From the NCBI GenBank assembly GCA_030704615.1, contig CM060733.1, forward strand, positions 26,598,001 through 26,662,000: a stretch of DNA of 64,000 nt, read 5' to 3'. Position 1 is the first letter of the stretch. Every line of letters starts with the position of its first letter. The translations under genes and the position numbers were made by a program. The notes under the pieces are model-generated. The model was not told the DNA's origin, searched no databases, and saw only the letters and a list, made by a program, of their open reading frames with translations. This document shows positions 33,944-47,982 of the stretch, in pieces. Origin of the DNA: Takakia lepidozioides (Eukaryota > Streptophyta > Takakiopsida > Takakiales > Takakiaceae).

Positions 33944-36651
33944 ATGGCAACCATGATGCAGCCGCTGCAATCTCTCGGAATGGAGGGCTTCTCATCTAGT
34001 TCCCTCATGGGCATTGGCCTCGGTCAGCCCCGCTCCACACCCACGGTGATAATTTCTCCCTGGCTCTTTGCTTTACTTTCTAAGACAGGGGAAAGAATAA
34101 GAATGTACCTTGAAATTGAGTTGTGTAAAGTGGGTTCGGTTGCCCACGTACTGCTGCAGGCTTCCCAGGTTTTGGGTCCTCTTTATACAGCTGGAGTGCG
34201 AGAAGGGTACTATAGGAGAGAGTGTTTGGGCAAGCCTTTCTTTCTATAGCTAGCAAAGGCAATCAGTCTTGCCTGCCTCACCTCATTTGGGTTGCATTGC
34301 TTTTACGGGCTTGCCTAGCCCCATCCTTATTCACATCCATGAGTGGTGTTTTTTGAAGATGCGAATGGAGGACGACCTCCAACCATTTAGAATAGCAGCC
34401 TAAGATTTCCCTATGAATTTGATCCAATTCTGGCTACTCCTCAAGCTTCAAATGTCGAACGTTTGGATTGGGTCTTCTAGCTACTTTACGCAGGAACATT
34501 GTTTCAGCTAGCTCTCGGGAGTGAAATCGATTCCTGGACGAGTGAGTTCCATATACATCTGCATTTCGAGTGAACTGTGTTCGCATAGAGTATCAAGTTG
34601 CCCTATCTGTTTTGGCACCTTCCTGCATCATGCCGAAACGAACTCCCTACTTTTTTGAGAGAGCAGCGGATGTCTACAAGAAATGTCAGTAGGAAAGAGG
34701 AGATTGCTAAAACTCGACGGGATATGGACGTTGGGGTGGGGTGCAGGCATCTTCCATTGTGGGTGCTTGCACAATTAGAGCAGAGGTATGACTCTCCCTC
34801 TGTCCCTTCATGTAATTTACAGCCGTTGCGAGGTTGGGCTTGCAATCTGCTGGTCACTCCGGCAAACAGGTCCTTGTACAGAGTTTATAATGAATCACTT
34901 GGCAGTATGACACTTTATTGAACAGTACATACTTTGAGGGTGACTGAATTTTTGTATGACAACAACCCATTAGACATTTATGGAGGAGTTGGCTCAGAGC
35001 TCTTCCATGAAAATCCCTTGTATCTTGAGGATTTGAAGATGGTTTGATGGAACAGACAAAGCGCTGGGAGAGGAAAGAGGTAAAGCCCAATAGTTTACCG
35101 GTGACACACAAGCTGCATGTGAAGATTGGGGACGATGTGAAGGTCATAGCAGGCTCGGACAAGGGCAAGATTAGCACTATCACACGGATCTTTACCCACA
35201 ACAGCAAGGTGGTGCTTAAAGATGTGAACCTCAAGACAAAACATGTGAAGGGCAAGGCTGAGGGTGAGACTGGCCAGATCATTCAGGTTGGTGCAGGTGG
35301 CTCAAATTATCTCTCTCTCTCTCTCCCTCTACTGGAGTGACTGCCTCGCAAAGGTAGTGTCTGTTCCCTCTTGTTCCGCCCAAACTGGGTGTCTATGGCA
35401 TTAAGGCTACGACCAACGTCTTATTCTCTCTAACACACGTAGAGGAAAGAGGGATTGCAATTGCCCATCCTGAAGACAATGTTCATTTTCTGATTCATTG
35501 TCCTGGGTACTCTCACAAGAGAGATGCCCTCTTCAAATCCATCAAGGGGATTGTGCCTGAACCTCTGTTTACCAACTTTGAAAGTCTCGTTGCTGAGCCA
35601 AAAGCCCAGGCCCTTTTGGGGCCTAGTTATTGGGCAAACCACACAGCAGATTGATGCTTGTGTGGAGGGATTCTAGAGGATATCTGGAAAGCTCGGATTA
35701 GTTGTCTGTCCCAAGGTAAGTCATACTACCGGTGTCAGCCCCTGACAAAGGTAGTTTCTGTCCCTTTGTGTTCACTCAAACTGAACGTGGGGTCAATGGC
35801 CACAAGGCTACGGCAAACAACGTCTCATGAGTACATTTTCTCGTACACAGAAATCTTCTAGAAAGTGCTGGATTTTAGGCCATTACCAGTAAGACCAGAA
35901 AGCAAGTGCAGCAAAAAACCAAAGAAGCTGAAGCCTTGCACCAGATAATTGGGCTGCTTCTCCCAAAGTCAGATTCATGGACCATCTAAGAGCTAGGCTG
36001 AAGTTCAAACTGGAGTAAGCTGCCATCCTTTTTAGAGTAGGCTAACCTTCCTGGGGAGAAGGAAATCTTCTGGCTGGATGGAGACTAAAGCACGGTAACA
36101 GGGTTCCTTGAGCCTCTCAAATGGGACAAAAAGAGTTGCAGTGACAGTCTATGATTCTTTCCAAGAGAATGCCTCATTCCAGAGAATATCCTTACAATGC
36201 AAGAGAAGAGCATGTTTGTCTTAAATCAGGGGTAAAGACATTTTAGAATCAGTTTAATGACTCCCGATAGGCAGCCTTCTGCTATGGTTGGGATTCTGTG
36301 GCCTCATGTGCAAGGTTCTTATTACATATTGATGCAGGAAAATGTAAGGATGTGAAGGGTCGGTATGAGTAGGAGGTATTATTTGAGTGAAAATAACTAC
36401 TGTAGTTAGCAGGCTGTTTGCAAAGTGTTTTCTTGAGTGTGAACACTCCATGGGTGTGGCAGATGGAGGCTCCCATCCACAGCTCCAATGTGATGCTTTA
36501 CTCGAAAACTGCCAAGGTGGCTAGCAGGGTTGGGCACAAGATACTTGAGGATGGAAGCAGGGTGCGTTATTTATTAAAAACAGGGGAGGTGATAGACAGC
36601 CCAGAGCAGTGGAAGAAGGTGCACAAGAAGGATAAGAAAGCAGATAAATAG
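33944..36651 (+). CDS. RPL24: Plastid 50S ribosomal protein L24 (uL24c)
   Basis: Nuclear-encoded plastid ribosomal protein uL24, an early-assembling large-subunit protein. Clear exons: 35056-35286 ([20 protein letters not shown]; the KOW motif [30 protein letters not shown]) and 36463-36651 ([35 protein letters not shown]; ends KKADK). The ATG at 33944 opens a Met/Ser/Gly-rich leader to about 34045 that suits the start of a transit peptide. At 34 codons it is short, and another leader exon may lie between 34046 and 35055. The intron 35287-36462 carries LINE-A pieces in the sense direction. A (TC)n run follows the exon at 35311. The gene is divergent from myotubularin. Confidence 0.85.
35346..35850 (+). 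mobile_element. Two LINE-A 3' pieces in the L24 intron
   Basis: Bases 35346-35430 are a LINE-A terminal piece alone. Bases 35441-35850 are a longer piece (CNCPS...[20 protein letters not shown] when read through one indel, then the conserved 3' end AAGGCTACGGCAAACAACGT and ATGAGTACATTTTCTC). Both are on the plus strand and directly adjacent, repeating the head-to-tail pattern seen near 61 kb. Confidence 0.8.
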
Positions 36652-37550
36652 TCACACAACCTTGGTCAGAGTGTAATTTAGTTGCATGCTACATTTGTTG
36701 ATTCTCTCAAGTGTAGTTCCCACACAGCGTCAGAGTGGAGTCAATTTTGAGAACTTCGCCTCGCCAGTGCGTAGTGTAGTTCAGGACATTTATCTGTACT
36801 GTCATTGGAATGTTATCGAGTTTGAGGCTACCCGGTACTACCATAAAGGTTCTGTTTTGTTCGAGTATCAGTGAACTTGGAACTTCATTCAGCCTTAGGT
36901 GTTGCTTCTCGCACATCCATGTAGTTGACTGTCTAGCAGGCCCTAAGGCTCCTGGGAGCCAGTGGGCGTTGTCTTCCCAACAGTACCCTGTATGACCAAC
37001 ATGTTACCTGCAGATTTCTTAAAAATACAAACATACGTTCGTCAAGAGGTCCAGTGACTTGATTGGATTCGTAATCACTGCTGCGTGAAGTAACTTAGGA
37101 TCAAGCTTGCAATGTGAAGTAATGTCATCAACTAACGGCAAGCTCTGGCCACAATTTTAATAGGTGAAAACTAGTCGGAGCCATTAAAGTTCTCCCATTG
37201 ATCTCCACGGGTAATTTCAGAATCGCCAGCACCCTCAAACATTTGTAAGCCTTGTAAGAATTATGCCCTGGCCAACAGCGTACAGATGCTCCAATGGATG
37301 TGCAACGAAATTGCAGTGCGGAGAGGTTTGAGAGGAATTCTCGAATCCAATTGCTTCAGAGGTGATGATTGTCACTGTTGAGAGGATGCACAGTTCCCTC
37401 CACTAACCATTTTCCCACTAAAGTGAAGCTCCACATACAACAGTCACCACGCCTAGCTACTTGGGGAGGATGACCAATCTCCGTTAGATGAGGAGGACGT
37501 GGACGTTCTAGAAAACGCCACGTACACCCCCACCGTGGTGTGAAATCCAT

Positions 37551-37565
37551 AACCCTAAACCTAAG
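37551..37565 (+). promoter_or_regulatory. Telo-box upstream of RPS13
   Basis: aaccctaaacctaag lies about 120 bases before the RPS13 ATG. AAACCCTAA-type telo-boxes are a known promoter element of plant ribosomal-protein genes. Confidence 0.55.
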
Positions 37566-37671
37566 TTATAAGGTCTCTCTGTTTCCTGCCGCATCTCTCT
37601 TTGCGCTGCGGGCTTCGACTCATTGCGCCCTCTCCTCTTGGCGTCTGCCGAGCTTCTGCAATCCGGCCATC

Positions 37672-38879
<1,208 letters not shown>

Positions 38880-40452
38880 AAGCAAGCAGCCACTCTATAT
38901 GAAGCAGATTTGCTATGGCAGTGTGTGGCTGATGAGCTCTTGATTGCAAGCTTGTCAATTTAGCAACTCAAGGAGAGTTAGGTCAATGACAGTGAATTGC
39001 TATTTGGAATGTGTTGGAGTTTTGAGAGGTTGAAGCAAAACTAGATAGGTATCTTGTTATGTGCTAAGAAGCTGGGAGTAGACACCAAGTGTATGACTTG
39101 TGGACTGGCACACCAGCCAATGAGAAGGGTTGCTTTCTAAAGGTGTCTTCATGTGGAAGGTTTGATGTGGCAAAGAGTCTGTGTCGTCTACTTAGTCCAA
39201 ATCAGGATGGGGTTGAGTCTCTTAGTATTTTGCTCAGTGTATACTTGTTTCAGTAGAAACATATTCATCCAATGGCATAGCTGGGTACATTATTGGATAT
39301 GTCCATTTAAAAAAAAAATCAGCATCATGAGTATTCCTCAGTTGTCACTGAGCTCACCAGTTCATACCTCTGTTGCTTAGATGTGTTCAACTTTTCCACT
39401 GGCATATAATTAGTCAAAATCATAGGCAAACCTTGCTCCGGTGTGACTTCAGTAACACAGAATTTCCCCTCACTGCTAGCTGAGATAAATGGTGACAGGT
39501 ATGTCATATGATCTAAATGTAGTGTCATAATCTATTACACCCCCATGTCAGCAAGTTCTTGTTGAATGTATGCAGACACTATTACATAATCTTTTGGCTG
39601 AGTTTCACAAGGGTGGGTATCCTGCCTGGACTGATCCTCAATTGCAGCCAACATTAAGCAGCAGACAACTGCCCACAATCCTTAATAGCCAGTGAAATAT
39701 TGGGCTACAACAAGGGATGATGCATGCAATGGACCTTCTGACAATAGGAACCACATGCAATTCAGCGACTTGAGGAAATATGGAGGGGAACTGAAAGAGT
39801 GCAACACAAGTGGGTACTGACATAGGGAGTTCCCCAGACTAGATTTAATCACACCAGGGAGAGGATTGTACATGCCAAGCTCACAATCGCCACTCTAATG
39901 GTAAAAGTATATACCATACCCACAAGCAATTTCATAACCCCCAACCAAAGTTGGAACTCATTGGCAATTGCCCTTGCAAACTGAAGGGGACAATCAGCGG
40001 CATACAAATTACCTAGAGCTGCACTTCTTTCCTGACCAAGACTGCAGCTGTGTTTTGCTGGACATTTGGGACTCATCCAAAGAATTTGATACAAAGTAAA
40101 TCTTGTATGTCACAATGCTATATTGAGCCCCACAAAGAAGGGCAACTCACAATTTCCTGGTTCAAAGTTTGCTCCAAATCATGCAACGTCGATGTTTTCC
40201 TCTATGCTACACTGTGCCTATTTTTACTTACAAAATCAAATACCCCAGTTTTAAAGCTGCACCTGAGAGAGACAAAGGGAGTTGTTTCCTTTCTTAATAG
40301 AGACAGAATAAAAAGGGGGTCTAGGGCTTGTGCTGGTGCAGGGGGGCGAAGAAGACCTGTACATTAGGTCACATTGCCAAGACACAGAGAATACAATAAA
40401 CACATGCCAGGTGAAACACCTACTCAAAGGTGTCCGAGCAGCAGTTGAAGCT
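38880..40452. other. Intergenic, no gene seen
   Basis: Space between the convergent RPS13 and ORMDL genes. Frames here are short and without family resemblance; a run of ten A lies at 39308. Confidence 0.5.
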
Positions 40453-41889
40453 CTATGTGGGGTAGTCTGAGTTGATGCCAAATATGCGCACCTTGTGCAT
40501 ATTGGGAAACTTAGCAATGACCAGCCAAAACACAGCGATTGTGTTCAGCACGAGCAAAGGATTCCTGTAGTCGGTGGTATGTGATGCCATCAAATACCTG
40601 TCATTCCACCACCCACCCAGTCAATCCCATGTATAAAACCCAATCCAGTCCATGCACCAAGCCAGGACATACCAGAACCAAAGCAAGAAATCCCTAAATC
40701 TGTACAAAAACCTTAAATCGAGGTGCCCTAGTCCAACACAGATTATGATATGACTGCAGATGGCTATAGGTAGCCCAACATCACAACATCATCCTCTTGA
40801 GTGTCAATTACAGACAACAAACAAACCCCTCCCATCCCAATACTACAAAGATATCTCAAATTTACTGCTCCTGCACCAGGGAGACCCAAATGTTCTGCCT
40901 TGAGAGAGGAAGGGCAGAAGAGTACGCACAGGACAACAGGAACAACGGTCAAGAACTTGCGGTTGCGTGTGAGCTGCCGGCCATTGTCAACTTGCTCCCA
41001 CCAGGTCAGCTTATTGTACATGCCTTGATCTTCTGCAAAGGGGGTTCCCTTCTTCCAGTGGAAAAACCGGTACGTAACCTGGACCATTCCACCCATGTCT
41101 CATCACGTGCGATAAATGTATACAGCAGCCCTTTTCAAAATATCAGATTGCACCCAAGGACTGTCACACAAGTTGATCCTAGTTTTGATTACCGACTTAT
41201 TGGTAAACGCTCCTGTGATCAAACACATAGCATCTTTATCAAAACTTCACCAAGTCAGACCATCTAGCTCCCAGTGACTTTTTCCATTCAGCTTAGTCAC
41301 TCAAAATACGGCAGGAGGCCCTTTTCTGAAACCAGCCATCTTTAGCAAAATTAAGTAGTGCACGTGACGAAAACTGGAGGGACGCATGACCAACAATGTG
41401 ACAGATACAAGGAAGATAGGTAGTCAATGCAAGAGATGTTAGTAGCGTAACATCTCACACCCACTATCAGCAGACAATAGTGGAAGAGAAAAGGGTCAGC
41501 GCGGCAGGGAGCATAACCGAAAAAGTAAGTCCTGTCACGACATACAAGGTAGCCTTCAAGTTCTTTCTCAAGAACTACGCGCACTTAGGATGCACCATCT
41601 CTTGACCCAAAAAGGGTAGTGTAGAGGTCGGCGGTGGGCCCGCAATACAAAAGACGGAGAACTCAAGAGCTCCCGAGGAATGGCAAGAGCAGAAGCGGAA
41701 GGTTAAACTCACAGCAAAGTGGGTGAGGTGAACAACCGTCCAGGCAGTGCCGGCATCGCAGCCAAAAACAGACAGAATGAGGAGCCAAGAGATGAAGATG
41801 ATGAGGATGTAGGTGGTCCACACACCCGGGTACTGAAACCACGACGTGTTCTTGTTCACATCTGCTGGCGGCAACACCTTCACATACAT
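40453..41889 (-). CDS. ORM: ORMDL family protein, regulator of serine palmitoyltransferase
   Basis: Orosomucoid-like ER membrane protein that binds and restrains serine palmitoyltransferase, setting sphingolipid synthesis. Exons 41889-41713, 41078-40930 and 40597-40453 join in phase to 156 residues, the family length. Visible: MYVKVLPPADVNKNTSWFQY, PGVWTTYILIIFISWLLILS (first membrane helix), VTYRFFHWKKGTPFAEDQG, LTWWEQVDNGRQLTRNRKFL, then LVIAKFPNMHKVRIFGIN and a C-terminal DYPT. Family proteins begin a few residues before LYVKxxPP, so 41889 is the natural start; an in-frame ATG 24 codons upstream (41961) would add a basic extension. Divergent from THF1. Confidence 0.94.
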
Positions 41890-41961
41890 TCCTCCCACTC
41901 CCGACTCCGCCCCATCCCTTCTGCTCCTGCTCCCTAACCTGTGCATAAACCCCTCTGCCAT

Positions 41962-42605
41962 CGCACACCCAATTCCTCCTCTCCACCCAACTCCTCGATT
42001 CCTCTTCCCTGTTGCTCCAAAATCTCCCTCTTCCTCACCTGCCCTTTGAGCTCATCAATCCCCTGCAACCCACTCTATATAAATCTCTACACTGCAACGC
42101 CCAGAACCTCTTCCCTTCACCTTCCCCTCCCTTACTGCCCATCCATGCATCCATCCCATGCATGCATGCTGCTCCATCATCATCATAATTGGAAAATACA
42201 TAAGAAAATCCGAGGGACATTGAGAGGGACAGTGGGACAAGGGCGGGACAAGAGAAAGAGGGAGGCGGGACATGGAGGAGGAGAAGCAAAAAGCTGAGAA
42301 GGTGGGGGATGCGAGAATCCATGGATAAGCCTGGATCCATGTGGCACAAGCCAGCTCTGCCCACCTAAGACCTCCGAGCACCGGGACCACCACAATCGTC
42401 TCCCTCTCCCTCGTTGGCATCTCTGGGGAGGTGGCTGGAAGCCAGCTCGTTGAGCACCAAGAGATTGAATCACAGCTCAGAAGCAATCCATCGTAGGAGG
42501 TGGGAGGAGGATTGGCAGGGAGGGAGGGAGGGGTGGCACATTGTGCGAAGGAAGGGGTGGAGGGGTGGTAGAAGTAGTGTGTGGGTGGATTGAGAGATCG
42601 CAATC
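41962..42605. promoter_or_regulatory. Probable shared promoter of ORMDL and THF1
   Basis: About 0.7 kb separates the ORMDL and THF1 start codons. It holds C/T-rich stretches near 41960-42050, a catgcatgcatg run near 42140-42170, a tatataaat box at 42076-42084 and a GGAGG-rich block just before THF1. None was tested as a promoter. Confidence 0.4.
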
Positions 42606-45600
42606 ATGGCTGCTCTCTCATCCCTTGCATCGTGCTACTTGAAGAATACACCGTTCTCAGCGGAGGTGAGGAGTAGCGGAGAGAGGGGGGCAACACTGAG
42701 GAGTGCAATGTGGCAGATGGGTTGCTTGGCTCCGGAGCAGCTACGATGTGGGTGGAGTACGAGGCCGGCTAACTCGTGTGCTTTCCCCGCTCGCTCCGCT
42801 GTGCGTTGTGTCGCCATTGCCACGGGTATGTGGCTCGTCGTTCTCTGCCTGCTAAGGTTGGTATTTATGTTCGTGATTCCAGGCTTGGGGGTAAGAGATG
42901 GGATGAGTTGGTGTTTCTGTAATCAGCGAGGGACGCCAGTTCTGTGAAAGGCTGGTGGTGCTGTTGCAATGTGCAAGCATAAGTGAACAGGCAGAAGAGC
43001 ATAATGAACGGCCTCCCAGCAGGGTTGTAGTGAGTTTCTCTCTTGTTTTGACCCTCACCTCAGTCTACCGCGTGGGAGAAGAAGCTTATACTGTATTTGC
43101 ACAATGTGTGGAGTCATATGACGGGTGTAACTCTGCGATACAACCTGAATTGCGTCAATCTGGCAGGTCTACACAATTCAGCGCGATTGCCCGTAATTCT
43201 GGGTCTTCATGAAATCCTGCTCTTCCCAAGCTATCCGATTTCGTCTACTGTTGTTTTGTTTGTTCTTTTGGAGACACGCACTCACATCCTTTTCATATTT
43301 TAAATCGTGTGTATTGTCGAGGGCAGATGTACCTACAGTTGCAGATACCAAGACAGCGTTTTTGAAAGCGTATAGGAAGCCAATACCGAGCATCTACAGC
43401 AATGTGTTACAGGAGCTGCTCGTGCAACAGCACATACTACGCTACAATGCAACCTACATCTATGATGCCGTGTTTGCCCTAGGCTTTGTCACTGTGTACG
43501 ATCAGCTCATGGACGGCTACCCTAGTGATCAAGACAGGGAGGCCATCTTCAAGGCCTACATCTCCGCCCTCAAAGAGGACCCTGAATTATATAGGTGTGA
43601 CACTGCTCTGTCTGCTCTGGTTTCTATATTTATGTGTCCACAACAAGATAGAAAGGACAAAGAAAGGGCAGATACTACTATTGGTGCTTTGGTAAGCAGG
43701 TAGTCCATACTAGACGGATTTAAGTACTGTGGGAGTGAGATTATACTGTCTGAGGTTTTCATAATTTGCAGGCCTTTCACCCAAAGAGAAATCATGCAGA
43801 GTCAAGGCAACCCATCTTTTGGGTAACCAGAGGGCTTGCTACTACTTCCAGTTTCTGACAGTGAGCAAAATAGAGGTGCTAGAGAGAGCACATTTATGGA
43901 TATATGCCGAAGACTTACCTGGTGCTCAAGAGAGATTGCAGAAGTGATGCAAAGAACTTGGAGGAGTGGGCAAGTGGGCAGACAGGGAGTACAATTGTTG
44001 AGTTTGCAAGTCGAGATGGTGAGTTGGAAAACGTGCTCAAGAACATTGCAGAGCGTGCAGGAGGAAACGGCACATTTCATTACAGCCGTTTCTTTGCCAT
44101 CGGCTTGTTCCGGCTATTAGAGCGGGCCAATGCCTCTGACCCTTCCATTTTAGAGCAGGTGGGAATCTTTTTTCTACTCCTTAGGTTGTTAATTACTTGG
44201 TAATGAGGGGCATTGTGTTCCATACTATACCTCTCCTCAATGTCAGGAGAGCTTTATCTAATCCTCCTTTGTCAGCTGCGAACTAGCAGTTACTTTCTGG
44301 CAAGAAACCTCTTGAAATGTCTCAAGTGTCAGTCTCAAGATTTGAGGCCCAATGTTTCCATTGCCAATTCACACCCAAAAAAATTGATGTATTCTTAATG
44401 CTTAAACCAACCAGCTAATGGTATGTGGAAATGGATTGAGGGGAAGGAAGGTAGAGATCCCAGCTATCTATTTAGCTGCTCTTCCTGCTGAGGCAGAATG
44501 GGACTTTCAGAGGGTTTAAATGTTTGTAAGTGGGCTTTTCACAGACATGACGTCTGATTATTTATGCTTGGTAGGATTCATAGGCTTGAGAAACAAGATG
44601 TGGTAAGAAACCCTGCTCAGTGATGTGCCAAGCTGATTACCACATACCTGTTCTGTGTGGGAACGACTCTTATGCTGTCCTACTAACCAAGTGTCTTTCA
44701 TGCAGAATTGAATTTTTCCCTCTGTTCGAGGTCAAACCTGGTTGCTACAGCCAATCACTCGCACCACAAACTTACTGACGAAACCCTGGAAGATTTTGAA
44801 GCTCACGCATTGCTGCAACTCTTTTGTGGCCTTACTCTTGTGGACTTTTCGTGATTTACTATGTCATCTTCAAACGATGAGGGACGGTGTGGGAAGGATT
44901 GTCTAATTTGGAGGCTATTAGCTTGTGTAAACACACACGAATGCAACATTACCAGCTTGTATGTGTATGAGCAAAGGAGTGTGCTGATGCAGTAGGTTGG
45001 GGTTGATGGGAGTGCAGCTGTCAAAAGCATTGAATGTGAGTAAGCTGAGCGTAGATCGGGACCTGGATGTTTATCGCAATCTGCTGTCAAAGTTGGCCCA
45101 GGCTAAAGAGCTCCTGAAAGAGTACATCGACAGGTGAGTTCTCAATCCTCTGCTCTGGAGGGCAATTTTTGTCTGGAGAGTGTAGCTCATTTGGTTGCAA
45201 ACTGGAAGCTAGCCTGAGCAGATGGCATAGCTGTCTGGGGGCATTTAGCAGGAGTGAGATGGGGGATGGATGTATAAGCCTCACTCGCAGGTCTCTATGT
45301 TCTGTTGGGACCTCCATGTCCCAAATGGTATGAGTGCACCACTGGCATTCTCAGGCTTCTTGTGGGTATATATTGCCAACAGGATGACTACCGAAAGATT
45401 TTGAGTGGATGGCAGCTAAGGTAGAGACTGAGATTTGAGTGTAATTAGTACCACATAATTACAGGTGCTAATGAACAAAAGAAGGTAGAAGGCCAAGGGC
45501 AGGAACTTTGTACATTGAGCTGCTTGATGTGCCCCACCCTCTTCTCTATTGTCCCGTTTGTTACAGTCACATTGCTCACAGGTGGTTGACTGGATCTTCA

Positions 45601-45930
45601 TCCTTCTTGCACATTTGCTATTTATCTCATGTCTAGTAAAGTAATGGTAACTTTTTTCCACCTGCAATAACAGGCATTTCAACTTTTAGATCTTGCATGC
45701 GTAGACTTGACTTTCAGCCAGATAAAGGCTAGAGAGGTCAAGAATTAAGTGGGATGGACCTTCCTATTGGTTACATTACCATATCACAATACCTGGAATC
45801 CACACCTTTGACATGGTGCTATTGTCCTGTATTTGATTTCATCAGGGAGAAGAAAAAACAGGCGGAGCGGGAAAGTAGTGCAGTGCCGTCTAGTGAAGCA
45901 GTTGCTAAGACTGAAGCTAAGTCAGAGTGA
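42606..45930 (+). CDS. THF1: THYLAKOID FORMATION 1 / PSB29
   Basis: Plastid protein needed for thylakoid membrane organisation and photosystem II/FtsH maintenance. Exons 42606-42825, 43327-43594, 43942-44158, 45018-45133 and 45846-45930 join in phase to 301 residues, the usual length. Exon 1 is a Ser/Ala/Arg-rich transit peptide. The mature part begins VPTVADTKTAFLKAYRKPIP, then FALGFVTVYDQLMDGYPSDQ and FFAIGLFRLLERANASDPSI. It ends in a basic coiled coil (VDRDLDVYRNLLSKLAQAKE, LLKEYIDREKKKQAERE). All introns are GT-AG. Complete and probably functional. Confidence 0.96.
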
Positions 45931-46467
45931 AGAGGTTACATGAAGCGATGCTTCTCTAGGCCCATTTTGACACCTACTATTGGAGTACTCCACTCTGCAG
46001 TAGACCAATCTTAGAGGTCCACTCTGCATCTAGATTGGTCTATTTAGAGAGGCCTGTAACTTGGACGTTGATAGTTTAGTGAGCAGGATCAAGATGAGTG
46101 GATCTGGGGTGTTAGATGGCATGCTCTGTTGCCCAAGTGTGGTTTAAGTTTGTATCTCTCATGTACTTTGCATTACTAGGCCAACCTGCTGTAATGCATT
46201 AGCCAGGCTCCTCAGATGTTTGAACCAAGGTAGTATTGTTGTGTACCGTAACTCTGGCAAGTAGTGGGAAACCACTGATAAAGTTCTGAAACGTCTTATG
46301 GGTTTCATGTCCAGTGGGTGATGTTATACCTCTTACCTTTGAAATGCTTCTCGAAGTCCAGTTCGTCATAGTGCTCTGATGGTATACCGTATACACAAGT
46401 TTGTTTCCAAATGGCTGCTGTAACCCTGCAGAGACCTTGTAGGAATTGACTGGCCCTACACGGAATG

Positions 46468-46698
46468 ATGCATTGTGCTTCTCCAAATTTATCAGGTGTA
46501 ATAATACACATCAAGATTCAGTTCCTGTCAGGAGTTTTCATGTCCATGTTATATTGACATTGTTGTTAATTGAAATGGCCAGATGCATTGTGCTTCTCCA
46601 AATTTATCAGGTGTAATAATACACATCAAGGTTCAGTTCCTGTCAGGAGTTTTCATATCCATATTATTTTGACATTGTTGTTAATTGAAATGGCCAGA
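46468..46698. repeat. Tandem duplication, period 115
   Basis: Bases 46468-46582 are repeated at 46583-46697 with only a few changes (starting atgcattgtgcttctcc). The pair lies downstream of THF1 and codes for nothing recognisable. Confidence 0.9.
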
Positions 46699-46848
46699 AT
46701 GGAGATTGTATTGAAGATGATCATTGTAGATGTTACGTAACAGCCAACAGCTTGTCTAGTTGCATGTTGGTTTGTTGTTATGGGAGCAAAGTCGCCAAAG
46801 GTGCAGTAAGCCAAATGATAACATGGCTTTCACTTGTTTTAGACAGAT

Positions 46849-47334
46849 TTGCCTACCATAACATGCAGGAAGACATTTGAAATAACCTCTCAAATCTTTT
46901 GCCATGATTTTTTAGTAGAATGTGCACACATCTACAGATTGTGTTCTCACAGGTTCTTAGTGTTAGATAAATGTCAACAAATGTGCTTAAACTCTGCATC
47001 TAACTATTGTAACATTAGTCCATGGATGGCCATATCCAAAGTATCCTTGGGTGAATGTGGAATAGATCGTGATGATTTCACCACCTCCTTAAAAAGGGGG
47101 CTGACTAGAACATTTGAGAGTGGCATTTGCGGGGAGAAAGAGAAGATTGCAGATCAAATTCACCCAGACGATTATTCATTGCAGATCCCCGTGGAACCAA
47201 CAGAGTTTGAACCCATTTCGCACGAGATATTCTCTGAGCGAAGAACAATTTCAGTCAAAGGATGTTACTTCAAAAGTTCTGAAGCCCACAAGACTTTTGG
47301 CATTCAAGAGGCACTCTCAAAAACAGCCAAATAG
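46849..47334 (+). CDS. Unrecognised open frame, 161 codons
   Basis: A single open frame whose second half (ECGIDRDDFTTSLKRGLTRT ... FEPISHEIFSERRTISVKG) looks more protein-like than its first half. No domain is recognised and the start context is ordinary. It could be a lone exon with its acceptor near 47040, or chance. Low confidence. Confidence 0.2.
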   Translation: MPTITCRKTFEITSQIFCHDFLVECAHIYRLCSHRFLVLDKCQQMCLNSASNYCNISPWMAISKVSLGECGIDRDDFTTSLKRGLTRTFESGICGEKEKIADQIHPDDYSLQIPVEPTEFEPISHEIFSERRTISVKGCYFKSSEAHKTFGIQEALSKTAK

Positions 47335-47982
47335 GAAACAATATTTTCCAGTAATGTTCTCCAGCCTATCTCAGCCCTCCTAACACTAGACCGAATTTCT
47401 GGATTATTATAATGTACACTTCTTGATTGTTAAGCCGTAAAACTTCGCCACCATTCCCACACGGCAACGTGACACTCCACCTCTGTAGCAACTACACTAT
47501 CAAAGTGAGGTTGTCATTACCTTGTACAGCACAGCAACCCTTAATGAATTGGACACTCATCACTCATGTCTAATGACTTACAACTTACTTGGACACTGGA
47601 TCAACACACCAAACAGAAGTCTGTACTTGGGGTAAAGACTTTCCCTGCGGGTGTCTGCATCCCTTTCTTCTTTCATTCCTTATTATTACATAGGCATTGA
47701 CAAAGAGAATGAGTAGATTGCATTCATTCAGCCCCCTGTGCCAACCATCATAACCAAAGAACACCTTCCCTTTCCCCCAAAGCAGTTCCTCCCAGCTTTT
47801 AAGCTCCCGCAGAAAACAAGATCGGAGGAAAAATGGAGTTGGAATTTCTCAATTTTTGATGCTACTGTACAGAAAACTCAATATTGTGGCATAACCCCCT
47901 CACCAACAAGAGTAGAGTGAACCCTGCTGGAGGAGACAAAAGAATGAGGTTGGCATGAAATGGCCATGGAAGATCAAAGATT

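Noticed and set aside
42035-42603. Long minus-strand frames upstream of THF1
   Set aside because: They are low-complexity Ser/Pro-rich readings of C/T-rich promoter sequence between ORMDL and THF1.
46468-46698. The 115-base tandem as a CRISPR-like or satellite array
   Set aside because: Only two copies, no spacers, in a plant nuclear context; a simple local duplication.
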